Under the pieces are notes generated by a model, which ran no database searches, was not told the origin of the DNA, and saw only the letters and a program-made list of their open reading frames with translations. A stretch of DNA of 64,000 bases, taken from contig NC_088098.1 in assembly GCF_036370855.1 (NCBI RefSeq), positions 199,749,773 through 199,813,772 of the forward strand, written 5' to 3'. Of this stretch, positions 1-13,500 are shown one piece after another. How positions within the stretch are numbered: the first letter of the stretch is position 1; each line of letters begins with the position of its first letter. A program made the position numbers and the translations under genes. The DNA is from Dromaius novaehollandiae. Taxonomy: Eukaryota; Chordata; Aves; Casuariiformes; Dromaiidae.

Positions 1-3000
1 GTGTTCCTTGCAGCAGCCTGGGAGGGGGCATGTTAGACTCACTTCATTGCTCACCAAATACTGACTCCTATGGTCAGAGCAGAGAATCAGGATGCTGTAA
101 GGAGACCGCTATACCCCCAGCCCTGCCATGCTCAACATTTTTTTAATTTAATCAGCTCTGTAGCTTTCCCAGTCTTACTATTCCATTCCCTTAGAGCTTA
201 GATTGTTGATGCCACTGAATCTGATTAGCTAGGAATATAAAAACTAGAGAAAACAGTTTGTTTGTTAGTATTTTGGTTTGTATTCAATTTGCTAGAATTT
301 ACATTTGTATATATTTATATATATAAAAAAATTTTAAGTTCCAACAGAGTCAAATAATTTCAGGAAGCACTCATTTAATGTAAAATGGTCCAACATGACA
401 AAATGTGTGTGATGCAATGTTCCTGCGCTTCATTCTCCTTTCATAAATTATCTGCATCAGAATGGTGTGTTTGAAAAATCCAGAGCTTAAAGGTTTTGCC
501 TTTAAGTGTCTGTAAGATTCTTCTTAAATGATGCCCCCATAGAATGCTCTCTTATGGCAAAACTCCAAATGGGATAGAAATGTGAAGGAAGGCACTCTAT
601 TATGAATACTGTCCCAGTATTCACATATTGAACAGCTAGCCTGGTAGATATTGGTGAATTATCTTTAAAATGGGAAATTACTCTAGAGTTTATGGGTTTG
701 ATACAGAAGTCTTGAAGGCTTTCCTCACCTTTCTACAAGTTTTGGTTCAAACCTAAAAATTACATCCTAAATAAAATTTTTTTTGAAATATAGTCAGAAG
801 ATGCATTTCCACAGTCTGATTTCTTTTTCTCTGATTTCTATTCTGATGCTTTATATTAGTAATAAAATAAAGAAAAAAATGTGAATTTCAGAAGTGCCTA
901 CCTCATGGAGACCAGAACAAACTTTTCTCTTTTGGGAAAATAGTCAGTTCTGTCTAGTTTTGATGCTATCTGACTTTTCTATATGCACATACCAAAAGTG
1001 TGTGGTGTTCCTATTTTCATGTCTCAGAAATATACACGAGTCTACCTGATATTTAAGTTTCTATATGCTGACATTTCCACTGAGACTGTCTAGGCTCCTG
1101 CTTTTCTCAGAACATGATGGAGCAGCAATAGCCATTTCCCTGGGAGTTTTGTATGTTCTCCTCCTCCCTCCCAACAGAGCTATGCCTTCTGAGGAGGTCG
1201 CTCCTAGGTCCAAGGATACCGAACAGTAAAGCTCAGAGCAGCTGATCAAATGCAGTGGATGCCTGGACCAGGGAACTCAAATGCACTTTATAGTGAACCA
1301 GCTACAACAGACAGCCCTATCTTAGAGCACGGACATATAAAATGTCAGTCCTCAGGTAACATCTCTTTCATCCCCACACTCTAGCTCCCCATGGGAAGGG
1401 CAGAACACGGCTCATCCAACTTTATCTGCCTAAAATGCTGTGCGGCTAGTCCGTCCTATTTACCTAGGCTCTCCAACCTGCAAAGGGGAGATAGCGGTAT
1501 TTCCAGATACATATCTCTCATGGGAGAACTCTGCCCTAGAAAGACTCATATCTATATTGACTGCAGAGGCAGCCAAGGCAGCTACCTTAGACTAGATGGG
1601 TAATCTTGAATAGTTAGAGGTGAATCCTACCCATGATTAAATGACTTAAAGAAGAAATAAAGGTATTTAGCTCCATAATCTGGGGGAATTGCAATACATC
1701 TTGTGTACAGCATTGGACTTTTTTTTTTTTCCAGACACCATGACCTTGACTGGAGTGGATTCAGCCCAGCCAACCCATGGTTTCTGGGGATCGGGAGCAA
1801 ACTAAGGCCTGCAAAAGAGCAGGGAAGGCTGCTAGCAATGAGGAAAGTGGATGCAGAAATGTTTCCACCTGTGCCTGGGGCACAGCCCCAAAGTAGGGCA
1901 GGTCATTTCTTTTCTTTCTCCCTGTCAAGCAGGGTAATTACTAAGAAACAACTGAGGATTACTATTTCCTCTTTACAGGGGGTTGCTGGGGGATGACAGA
2001 TGCTGCCCCGCTAAGCCAGCTCAGCTTGGGAAAAAAAAATTCTCTAAGAGGCCCACTGGGGAATAGCTGTTAGTGGCCTGAAGCAGGGGTGTTTTGAGAC
2101 GGAGGGTCACAGAAATCCCCCAACAAGAAAGGAAAACCTGCCTGAGCTACTACAGCCCAGACAGGGCAGCTCTGGCGTTTCGGAGGAGACCTGCTGGCAT
2201 CAGCCCCGCTCCTGGGGGACAGAAACGTGAACCCACGGTCCATCAGGATGGGCCAGAGTTGTCGCATCCAACACAGAAGAGTGGCTGTGTTACTCCTGAA
2301 TGGAGGTGGTTTGGGCTTGACAGCTAAAGGAATCAGTATCTGAGGAAAGATCTCAGTTAGGCTTATTTGGGGGATGGTGTTCTGGCTGACACATAAATTT
2401 TTACAAGGACCAGAAGAGGGTGAAGGCCAGGGGCCCGGCGGGCTGCCCCACGCCAGGGACCAAGGAGCTCCCTGGAGACCCTCAGAGAGCCCTTTCCCAC
2501 ATGGGAAATTCAATTCAATTCCCCAGTGTGTGACAAACTTCACCTGTCCCACAGCATTTTCCTCTGGCAAGTACAGAGACTTTCCCAAGCCAGCAGAGCC
2601 TGGGAGGGAGGCCCCAGAGGGAGGCTGGACGCAGCTCGGCTCCTGGCACAAGGCTATGGGACCCCAACATCCACTTGGAGAAATAAAACACTTTCCTGAG
2701 CAACCCTTTTCCAAGGGAATATCTGCCTAGTAAATATTTGCCTTTTTGATGTGCTTGATTGCTTTTTGTCATACGACCACTATAGTTTTTCTGCTTAGCT
2801 TAATCATGCAGCTTTATAGCTCTTTCCTGCAATTTTAGGCTGTTCATTTAGACATTGTTAACTTCTGTGTTAAGAAAGGACAGAGGTTGAAAAGCCGCTG
2901 AAATCACATAATATCCATCTCCCTCCTGAGCATAATATAGCCACCAGGAGAGAAGAGGCTGGATGTGGAGCCCATGATCACTTTATGGACATGCTTATGA

Positions 3001-6000
3001 AGTTACCTACATAGCAATGAGAGCTTTTCCCCCAAGACCAGTATGTGCAAGAAGGTGACACCACCTGTTAATCAAGCCAGGCTCTGTTGGTTTCCCAGGG
3101 AACATCTGGGTTCGTGAACTTGTTCTACTTGTATTAAATACGTAACTCCTGCTCTGGAGGAGGTAACAGGGATAACTAGCCAGGTGTCCTGTGACATTTC
3201 TCTTCCTCCAGCATCAGAGGGCAACACCTTGCCTTGAATGTTAAGTCTCCTGGGTACTTAGAAGGAATACACTGTGCAACGCTGATTACCCAGTGAAGAA
3301 TGAACTGTTGCTGTTATCTAAACGAACTTTGAGTCGCTTAGGGCTTTCTTCTGTTGCTGACAATTGGTTCTTCTAAAGTTGTGCTGCAGTCCAACCTAAA
3401 GTTTTCCCCTCACGCTTTTCCTAGACTGATCTTCCTGTTAGTTCTTTTAGTTCTTTCTAACTTTGTACTCTTAAAGCATTAAACATTTCTATGTTGATCA
3501 CTTAGATGGGGCACTGTGTTGCAATGTTCTAGTACTATTCTTTAATTCAGCAGTAGATCATACAGTTCCAGGATATGGGAGTCCAGGGTCGTGATTTCTG
3601 ATAGCACACGCTGGCATTCCTTTCTTGTTGACCTTGATTTCCCTTTTCTTCCAGCAGAGCTGTGTGAAAATTTTTCTGATCCAGTGGCCACATTTTGAAC
3701 TCGCATCACTGTCGTCACTAAAGGGAGACAGAAACCAAGCAAGCAGAGAAAGTACTGTAGATGTAGCAATCATCAGCCTTCTTGATCATTTCACAGTGCT
3801 TCATCTTGTCTCGTAAGTGCAGAACATTGCAACTGGTAGCATGCTACTGCCAGCTATTCTGAGACTGAAATAATGATAGAAAGGGGTTCAAATAAAGATT
3901 TCTACTGAAAAAGCCCATATGAAAAAGGAAAATCATACACAACTGATGTGTGAATTTTATTTCCCAGCTGCAGTCACCTGATTGATGTTAAGGCTACAGA
4001 AAATGATTTTTCTGACATACAGCCAGGCCCACGTCCGTTGTCTCCAGTAACTCCAGCATGGATGTCAGCATTTCCCTGCATCCAGTAGCTAAGATTTGCC
4101 TTGGGTTTCAGAGGCTTCATATGCAAACTGGAGAGCCGATGTAAGGCTTTTCCTTGTGAATTTTAGGACACGTGAATGTTAATGAGATGCAAACTTTGCA
4201 AATATACATTTAAAATATAATTTGACTATAGTAACTGTAAAAGACATCCCTCACAAATATATCAGGGGAGATTTTCCACATATAAAGAGAATAAGAATGC
4301 AGAATTACTCTTTTTTCCCCTCTCTCCATCCTGTTTTGTCTTGATTTCTCAGTCTGGAAAAAAACCTGAGATTATAATTCTCTTATAACACATCTGTAAG
4401 CAAGCAAAAGTAACACAGCCTTGAACACAACTGGACACTGAGATGCAGCTATGCTGCTCATAATTACTGTTTTACCCTTACACTTCATTTGAAGAAAAAG
4501 TTAGTGCTGCAGAACATCCACTTATATGTTAGTCTTACTTGTTTTATTTATAGCTATTCACCAGGCCTGGAATGGTGGTAGTCACCAGCAGCACACAAGA
4601 AATCCCTTTTCCCACGGATGTTAACCCATGTACCAGACCCCACTTCCCAAGGAGCATCTCTGCTATGGGAAAAACATCTTAGTTGGAGAGACTCAAGAAG
4701 CAGAGCAAACTCTCGCAATGCGTACAGCAGCTATCAGCACAGACCCTGCGGCAACACAGCCAAACAATTGTAGGTAGAGCTTTCTTTCAAAAACCAGAAA
4801 TGTGTTCCCATGCTAAGAAAGGGCCCATGTAGGAATGGCAATGCGTTCTTATTTAGGAGCTCTCGGATTTGGAAATGGAAGAAACTCTTACATTCTGTCA
4901 CTGTGGCAGTGTTTCCCATAAGACATTTTGTCATGGTATAGCTGTTTCAAATTTAAATTTCCCAGCTGATACAATTTATAAAACATTTCTGCAAAACTAT
5001 TTTATAGCCCAAGTCAGGAAGAGTTTTGCAACTCTGTCTAAATCAATGTATTTCAAAATTGTAAACCCAATAATGTCCTAATATGTTGATACGTTGGCCA
5101 TGTTGGCTGTGGGAAGTGGTTTACAGCTGGTCTGCATGGTCACATCAAACAGTGACACTTAGCTTTATAGCAATGTTCAGGTAAAAATGTGATGACTAGG
5201 GAGCAGGTGAGTTAAGAATCGGAACGGTAGTGCAGTTTGGAGAGGCGGTGGGAAAGTCCTTCTGGGGCTGGCAGAAAGCAGCGGAAAGCATGGCAACCCC
5301 CACAGGCTTCTGACCAGGACATCCAAACAGTTTGAGAGGCCATGCAGCGAGAGCATGTCCCCGGTTTTGTGATCAGGCAGGCTAACCTGGCTGCTGGGGA
5401 TTTGAGCGCGGTGATTGCTGACCCGATAGTCTCACTGCCCCATGCCAGGAGTTACTGCCCTTTCCTGCTCCTGTGAATTAAGCTAGGTAAGAAATGAACT
5501 CTTTTTTTTACAATAGTGTTGTTTGGGTTTTTTTCACCCCATCCTGGGAGCATGTCGCAGAGACAGGCTAGGGGTGCTCAGATGAACCACTAGACTGGCA
5601 GAAGGGGCAGGCAGAGAGTGCCGACAGGGAGAGCGCGGGCGCGAGCAGCTGGGAGCCGGCTGAAGGGGGAGAGGCCATGCCGTAAGTCTGGTCACCAGCA
5701 GCTGGACTTGCTTCTCTGACCTTCCTCTCAGCGAAGTGCTGTGTAGGTCCACACACAGGAGAACAGGAAAGCAAAGAGGGAAGGCTGAGTCTCCAGTGCA
5801 AGTCTTCAGAGCTGCTGGATCTCACCACCTCTGGCAGCCCCTCATCCTCTGTCTGCTTCAACTGCGGCCTTGCTTATTTTTTATTGCCTTGTAGCACCTG
5901 GCACCATCACTGGGGACTCAAGTATCTCATGCCCCTGGTTTCATACCTATCTGGAAATTGGTTTTGGAAATTCCTTCCTCTCCAGACATTTCATCCCTGT

Positions 6001-6321
6001 CTTTCTCCGATGCTCTTTGCATTTAGTGGCAGTTTCTGAATTGGTTTTGCACAGCTCATCCCAAAGCAATCTGACAGGGCAGTTGAAAAGCCAAGCAAGG
6101 GCATGTAGGTCATTAGATGTCCCTCTGCTAGTGCTGCACAAATGCAAACCTTACCGAGGATGCTGTGAAGACACAACTGCTTGACTGGCGCAATGACCAC
6201 AGACCCAAAGCCTACCACCAGGCTGGCAGGGTTTGGATTTCCCCTTCACCTCCCCAGCCAGAACAGCCATGTGCAGAAGGGCAGTTCAGCACAGCCAGTT
6301 ACATTCAGCGTAGGATAACAG
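1..6321. other. Intergenic, no supported gene
   Basis: Moderate GC with short open frames on both strands, the longest about 214 codons on the minus strand at 2070-2714. Its Pro/Ser/Gly-rich translation shows no known domain and both strands are open there, as expected from GC-rich non-coding sequence. I see no splice-linked exons, RNA gene or clear repeat. Confidence 0.5.
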
Positions 6322-6766
6322 ACTAATCACAGGCTAATTCAGGTTGGGAGGGACCTCAGGGGTCTCCAGTCCAACCTGCTGCTCACAGCAGGGTCAGCTC
6401 TGAGGTCAGACCAGGTTGCTCAGGACTTGATCTAGTGGGGTCTTGAGACCCTCTGAGGATGGAGACTGCACAGCCCCTTGAGTAGCCTCTGCCTGACTGT
6501 TCTCATGGGGACCAGCTTCTGCTTGTATCTAGTCTGAACCTCTCTTGTTTCAACATATGCCCGTTTTCCCTTGTTCTCCTGCCATGCACCACTGTGAAGA
6601 GCCTGGCACTGTCTCCTTGATGACCTCCCCGTTGGCACTGGGGGCTGCTGCCAGCTGCCCCTGAGGCCATCTCTGCCCCCAGCCTCTCCTCACAGGGCAT
6701 GTGCCATCTCGGTAGTCTCCCCTGAACTTGCACCAGTTTGCACAGAGCCAGTATCTAATGTGCAAG
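6322..6766 (-). mobile_element. CR1 LINE, 5'-truncated 3' fragment
   Basis: The plus strand reads AGGTTGGGAGGGACCTCAGG, then CCAGTCCAACCTGCTGCTCA, GTTGCTCAGGACTTGATC, AAGAGCCTGGCACTGTC and CAGCCTCTCCTCACAGGGCA. These blocks occur in the order of the reverse complement of the CR1 3' end, so the element lies on the minus strand with its 3' end near 6322. The terminal 8-bp repeats are degraded and there are many substitutions and small gaps, so the copy is old. CR1 is the main LINE of birds and other sauropsids. No reverse transcriptase frame remains. Confidence 0.85.
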
Positions 6767-9700
6767 CTCTACAGTGGCCCACTTGAATGCCCTAGCTTCA
6801 GTGGCAAAAGTAGCAAAATATTACATGTAAAGCAGAGTTTATATGGACAGTTAGTTTTTTTGTTAGCAAAATAGCTGCAGTGCCTTTTTCTGCTTTATGT
6901 CGGAGATACTGAATAGGGAGAGGGGATTTTTAACATCTGTAAAACTTAGTTTGCATATTAGCCAGTGTGTGATGATTTCCTATGTGCAAGTAGTTATCTA
7001 CTCACACATTCAAGTTTATTACTAATTTAGCTAGCTAATATGTAACTTTAAGCTTACCAGCCCCAAAATGTTTCACAAGTCTTACAGCTAGTCATACACG
7101 GCAGAATATGTTCAACAGGTCAACTCCAGGATGTAGAGCAACAGGCGTTGCTAGACAGACTGGCCCCCAAATTCGGTGACAGAGTCATAACCATGATTTC
7201 AGAGTGATGATATAATACTGGAAAGTCCTACCATGTATTTTCCCTTCAGATATAATACTTTTTGATTGTCCTGAACACTAGAAATATTTTGTAACACATT
7301 TAACTAGAAGACTGGATGGAGATTCAAAGACATGACAGTGAAGAGTTCTCCCTCATTTTGGCATGAAACAAAGCCTATAGCATAAGAAAATGCTAATTAA
7401 AGAATAAAAAAATTCAGAATAAAAAACAATTGGAATTGGAGTTGTACTTTTTAAATTTACTTTTTTTAATAATACATCTTGCATTCACTAAGTAATTTAA
7501 ATATTTTGCAAATTTTTTTAGCTTAATAACCAAATTTGGCTTTTACTCGACTTCCTAGGTGAGGATGGATACTGATTCCACATGAAAGCCATGAAAAATA
7601 CTGAATCCTCACCCCCTGGAAAGAAATACTCGTTCTAACCAAAACTGGCTGGAAATACTTGCACTTATTTTAACTTTAGTTTTTCCTAGTTGTTTAAAAA
7701 GACCGCACTGTACTTGCTTAAACAAAACGTTTAAAAATGCAGTTGTCATCCATTCTATTCCTTCTGTAGCTGGACACTTTGTTGTTTTATAATAAATGGT
7801 GACATTAGTTCATATCATGTGATTAGAAAGGATTCATCACACATTAGAGCCCATAATCGCAGCCTATAGTCTCATTTTAACATTTCTCACTGGCATATCC
7901 TACTTGACCCTGCTTACTGCAGCACTTCTATTATACTGTCCAAAAGGACAAGGGGATTGAACAGAAACAAAAAAATGCAGGGGTGAAAATTGCTTTCACA
8001 CTCACAGCTATGTGTTCAGTGCTGTTATAGCTCTAGCTGAATAGAGGAAATCTGGAGTCTGGCCAACACTGCTTGATAGAAATCTCCATCTTCCAAAAAA
8101 AATGTCCTGATGTGTTTAAAATAAACTGCAGCAACCAAAGCAGTGAGGAAGAACCTTCTTTCGCGGTATTACAGGACACCACTCAAGACAATCTGATTTC
8201 AGCCAAGCTGGTATCAGCTTCATACTTCAAACACTACCAGCTTCGCACTGAATGCACTGTTGCTATTTATGGGTGTGTATTTTCTCTCTTGCCATACTGG
8301 TAATATACGATGAGGATAAATATCAAAGAGTGGAAGGTTACTGATTAGATCTTTCTATCTAGGTTTGTATGAGGCAATGCAGTGCTGATGTGTTGCTTAG
8401 GAAGGCAATCAAAGAGCAAAAGTGCACCTTCGTGGTTCAGATTTAACACACACAGTCCCCTCTGCAGGGCGCAGCCACTGGGACATTTTCTCGAGTTTTG
8501 CCCAGAGAACTTGCAGGTGGACTATGGTAAGCAAGCCAGAGCCCAAGTCTAGCCTGAGGTTTGCCCTGGAGTTTTCTTTTTCCCTGTTGTACACGTTTAG
8601 TTATCATTATTCATCATCACTCATATAATTCCTCACCACTCTTCGTGTTGACACCCCTCAGTTTTCTTTACCGTTGTCTCTATTAATTTCCAAGTACAGG
8701 GCTGTCTGGAAGCCTGCAGTTTCCAACACGTTGCCCTTTTAATGTTGCCATTCTTTCTGCTTGTTTTGCCCTTCATGCCTTGCCTGATGGCTTTACCTGC
8801 TCATTAAATCAAGGGGCAGACTGTGGATGGGAGCTGGGACGTCTAACTGCCCGCTCCACCTAAGGGTTGGCAGGCTCCACTCGCGACCTCTCCAAGGCAA
8901 GCCTGCTCCAGCCGGGCTGGCTCAGAGCACTGCGGGCGCTACCTCTCTGGTGCCTCGGCGCCAGGGGTTTGGGCTGGACCTTTTTTATTTGACAGCATAA
9001 AGATAGCCCTAAGAAGTAGCAAGTCCAAATGACAGGTATGAGGCCAGTGGCCAGGGTGGTTATCCAGAAGTAGGCAATGTCCCTCTGTCCTTGTAACCCT
9101 GCTCCCGGGCCCCAGCAAGGCCACCTGCGTGTTTCAGAGCTATGCCTCTGGCTGAGCCTATTAACTCATCTTCTGAGCTGAATCTTCTCCAGCCTTGCTG
9201 AAATCCAGCCAAGCAGTGATGGCCAGCTTCCACCCAGCGGCAATGCTTTTCTTTAGGGGAAAAAATCTGAAACAATCTGAATCACAAAACTTCAGTTTCT
9301 TCATTTTAAATCCTTCCTTCACAGTGCTCGTAGCTCCTTTCTCAGTTGCTCACGGTTTGCTCTTAAGCCAAAGAGACAATCTGTTCCAGTGTCCTCTCTT
9401 TTGCTTGGCAAAACCAGGCTGGACTCCGGCTTTCCCCAAATCTCCCGTAGCCCTCCAAAACTCCAGATGGCAGATCCCACAGCCTGAAGTATCTTACATG
9501 TCCGCTGGCAGACTTTTCAGGTTTACAAATTTAGAGAAAATACTCCCTGATCATTTTGATGGTTATTCTGATTGGGCCTTTTTTCAGTCTAACACATTTT
9601 TAATGCTATCTCCTAAGGCCAGATTTCAGGGCTGCCTCGCCCTGGACCTCTCCTCTCTTTCCAGGGTGGCTGATGATACCCTGTCTTTCCACAGTTTTTG

Positions 9701-10487
9701 TGGTCCTGTTTTGTCTCAGCTCTCTCTGGAGTGCCTCAGAGCTCTAAGAGGTGAATAGGGTTCAGTGCAGGAATCAGTGCGACCTCCCCCTGGCTGTCAG
9801 AGGCTCCCTCCCCATGGTTTTCTCATCTCCGGCCCAACAAACCCACTTTCTTTTTGCCAGTTGCCACAGAGGTCTTCCATTTTTTCCAGAATCTGTCCCC
9901 TGCTGGTGTTATTTTGCCATTGAATCAGCATTTACTCAGTAAAAACGGAGCTCGCTAACCCCCCTCCTGTTGAGACCCCTAGTTCTGCCTTCACCAGTCT
10001 TACGAGGTCACCAACAACATGTTTGGACAGCCTCCTTGCCCAGCCTCACCACGGGGCGGAGTGTCTCTGGTAGCTTCTCAGCGCAGCCAGAAAAGGCCCA
10101 TGCCCCAACCCTCTTGTCCCCAGTCCCTGCAGCCTCCTCATCCCTGGCTTTGCTCTTTCCAACATGGAGCTGCAACAATTGTCCATCCCCTCACACAGCC
10201 TCTAATCTCTCATCAAATTCGTCCCGTTCCACCCTTCTCTCTTGAGGCTTTTGCATGTACCCCAGCTCCCACCCGCTTCCCTGCACTCAGCCCTGTTACG
10301 AGGCCTTTCAGTGTGCCCCATCAAAAAGCTTCCCAGGTTGTTAAAGCCAGCCTTGTCTTGAAATGCCAAATCTAGAACCAGATTTGCTGGACAGACTTTT
10401 GATTCAGCTACTGTTAGTTAACAGCATTAGCCATCTCAGAAGCACAGAACTGAGTGTAACAAGCAAAGGTTTAGCAGGAAGATAGCC

Positions 10488-10518
10488 GGGGGGGGGGTGG
10501 GTGGGTGGGTGGGTGGGG
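10488..10518 (+). repeat. G10 run followed by (GGGT)n, G-quadruplex candidate
   Basis: Ten G, then T-separated G runs of three to four, giving at least five G3+ runs with one-base loops in 31 bases. This meets the strict G-quadruplex pattern on the plus strand. Confidence 0.9.
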
Positions 10519-13500
10519 TCATTCCTGCCATGAGCTGCAGTCGCCGCAGGGCTCCACACCATGCTCAAAGGGTTCGGCACCTGCTTCCCCCTCAGCTCTG
10601 TCCCAACTGCACTGATTCTGGCACAGCCACTTGAAATAACAGCTAAATCATGATCTCAAGCAGTATCTAAGCACTGATGTGGTGCTATTTATTGCAGCAT
10701 CTGGCCTCTTCACACTCTGTAACAAAAATTTCATTATTTTTGTTTTATAGTTAGTGAATTTGCCCACAGTCATACAGAAAGGCAATGGTGCAGCCAGCTC
10801 AGGAATCCCAGGTTCATGCAGCCTATACAGATACCCAGATGTGATAAAGCTATTAACAAGGAAATATTCCTTTATCACCTCTCTGTAATAGCTCTTTTAT
10901 TTTGGCTGGATATCTATGTAGAAAATGAAGTAAATTGGATAAAAGAAATGGACATCCTAAGAGCCTTTAGTTCTTTTTAACACTTTTGGGATGGGATTCA
11001 ACTCATCGAAGTTTAGACGGTAGTAAATCTGCTTTCCCTCTACAGTCAGTGGTGAGAAACAAGCACTTCTGTAGTGTGATTCATCTGATCTGCTTTAGAT
11101 ATGTCGTGCCCTAAAGCCGCCTGTGCTCTTACTGAATGGAGAGGGAGCCGAGGTGGTGAGCACCAGCGGAGACCCCTGCATCGCAGAGACCGACTGCTGC
11201 GGGAGAGGAGGCCCCCCGTCACGGGCTGTAGCCAGGGCTCTGCTGATGGGGAGGGCTACTGCGGTGCCAGTGGTTTAAAACACAGCCAGACATTCAAACC
11301 TCTTCCACTCCAAGAATCACCATAGTGCTGAATTCTGATATGAAAAGCCGCAGTGATTTCTCTGTGTCTCTTCAAGTCAGGGAAAATATCTGTTATCCAA
11401 ATATCTGAGATCTGAGATCAGATCAGCTAAGGGAGCCCAGAGGAGATGAGCCAGAAGCCATGAGATGGCTAAGAACAGGCCGCAGAGTATCAGGTTTCAG
11501 GGCGATTTCCTTCTTTCGTTTCTTTAGAATGATTTTCTTCGGTATTGTTTCTTCAGCTGTCTGTGCTATGGTTGCCAGTGTCATGAGTGTTGGGTCGGAA
11601 ACCTCCAATTCTGCCTCCAAGCTGGAGACCCTGCTCCCTCCCCAGCCTCCTCCACATTGTTTTCCCCAAGTCAGTGATATGGGTGGCCTCAGAGCACACC
11701 ATTCCTCCCTGCCTCTGCCATGGGTCACCTCTTCCACAAGGGACCTGTCCTGCCCCTTTACAAAAGTCTATCTAAGACACCAATTGGAACATCTGGCCAA
11801 AAAGCTAGGCAACATGCTCATATGAAATGTCACGAATTTCCACCTTGTTATTCCATTGGACACGTGACCTTTGCTTGTATGGCTCTGGAAAAAATGTTCG
11901 TCTTCGCCTTCCTGCTGAGGAGAGAAGCCAGGAGCAAGCATCAGTGCTGAGGAGCACCTGGCCAGCTCTGGGGGCTAGGAAACGAAGGCTATCATCACCG
12001 GCTGCCCTCGCAGGCCCCCATTCCTTGCGTTTTGGGGCACCTGGGAGATCCTCAGAAGCAGTTTAGAGTTAGAGTCTCCATTATATCAGCTCGTATGTCT
12101 TTGCCTCAAAGACGCTATTGCACAGTCATGCTGAGTCTCTGCAGGGCTCAGAACACGGAAAACTGAAGACAATAGCCACCACTCTGCTCCGAGAGCAATC
12201 TCGGTGGCATGTGCTGTTTTCTTTTTACTGTGATTGATAAAGCCCCTCTTTCTTGATAAAGGACATTCCCAGTCAAAGCTAATACATAAAGATGGAAAGA
12301 AGCATGGCTAAGGCTTCCCCGGCCTCCAGCTGATCCTGCGCTGTCACCCCACCGCTCCGAGCCCCGGGGTGGTGGGCAGCCTCAGCACAGCCGGTTCAGG
12401 CCGGTGACTCTTCTTTGCAGGAATACCACAGCTTTATGTGAGAGGCAGGATGTGGTGAAGCACGTGAGCCTCACCACTCAGCATTTCCCAAAACTACCAC
12501 GAAAAGTGCAAACGCCGTCCAAAACCACTCCGAGTGTGGTGCTCCCTTAGCCTTGCACCTGAGCAGAGCTTGTCCCCTGTTTGGCCACCCACGAAGCAGC
12601 TGCTTCTTGTTTGGTCCCCTCTGTGCAGGTGGCATTATTAAAAATTAATATTAAATATTATTCCTACTATGCAGGCATCATTACCAACCCCATCGCTGCA
12701 GCTGCTTTAAAACACAGGCTTTAGTAGTCACACTGGCTGTCTCAGCAGTCGCTCACAGCGGCACTTGCTTCCCCGCGTGCTTACTTGAGGGCATTAGAAA
12801 CCAAAATGTCTGGTTTGTGGTGTTTTTGTGCAGGCTGGAGCAGCTAAATCCAGGTGTGACATGTGGGATGCGAGCGTTGCCCACGTGGGCACAGCTCTGT
12901 ATTTATGACCCGTTCCTTGCTTCATCACCCAAGAGCAGAAGTGTCGTGAACCCCCGTCTTGTCCATCTTGTGCTTTGTTGTAGCACATCTGCATTCCCTA
13001 AAACCCGGCGATGACGGTGTGCTACTCACCGTCCAGAAGGAGGAAGACAACACTTTAATGAAGCCGGCTTGGAGCTGTTTGAACACATAAGGCACTGAAG
13101 CAGAAGTTCAGAAAAAAAAAGAGCTGGAACTAAATTACTCTTTCTCCCTTTATGCTTAAATAAATGGATTTTTAAAAAATCTTGTGCTTGATAACAGTAA
13201 TATGTAAGTAATGTATCTCATTTCATTCTAACATGAAACCCTCTGAAACCTACATTGTTAATGTTCCTGATTTTTCACAGAGTTAACAAAAATGTGGTTA
13301 CATCAACCTTTCATTGTATGCGGTGTCAATTATGTACCCTCGTCTTTGTTAGGTATTGACTGTACGCTCTGCCACGTGACTGTCTCAGACACCTCGTACA
13401 ATGGAATAAAAGGCTCTCTTCTTGTCAGCAACACCGGATTTGGAGAAAAAAGAAAGAAAAGTATTTCAAACGATTACCTTTCATTGCAAGAGAGTATATT

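Noticed and set aside
1208..1225. 18-bp exact match to the last ZMYM2 exon (26880-26897)
   Set aside because: The match stops abruptly at both ends with no flanking similarity; most likely chance, or too small to interpret.
2070..2714. 214-codon open frame on the minus strand
   Set aside because: GC-rich, overlapped by open frames on the other strand, Pro/Ser/Gly-rich, no known domain and no splice context.
9195..9758. 187-codon open frame on the plus strand
   Set aside because: No recognisable domain or splice partners. The length can occur by chance in this GC-richer part. It could belong to a non-coding transcript, but I have no evidence.
11423..11825. Overlapping frames on both strands near 11.5 kb
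   Set aside because: Both strands open over the same bases, with low-complexity Lys/Arg or Ser/Pro stretches and no domain.
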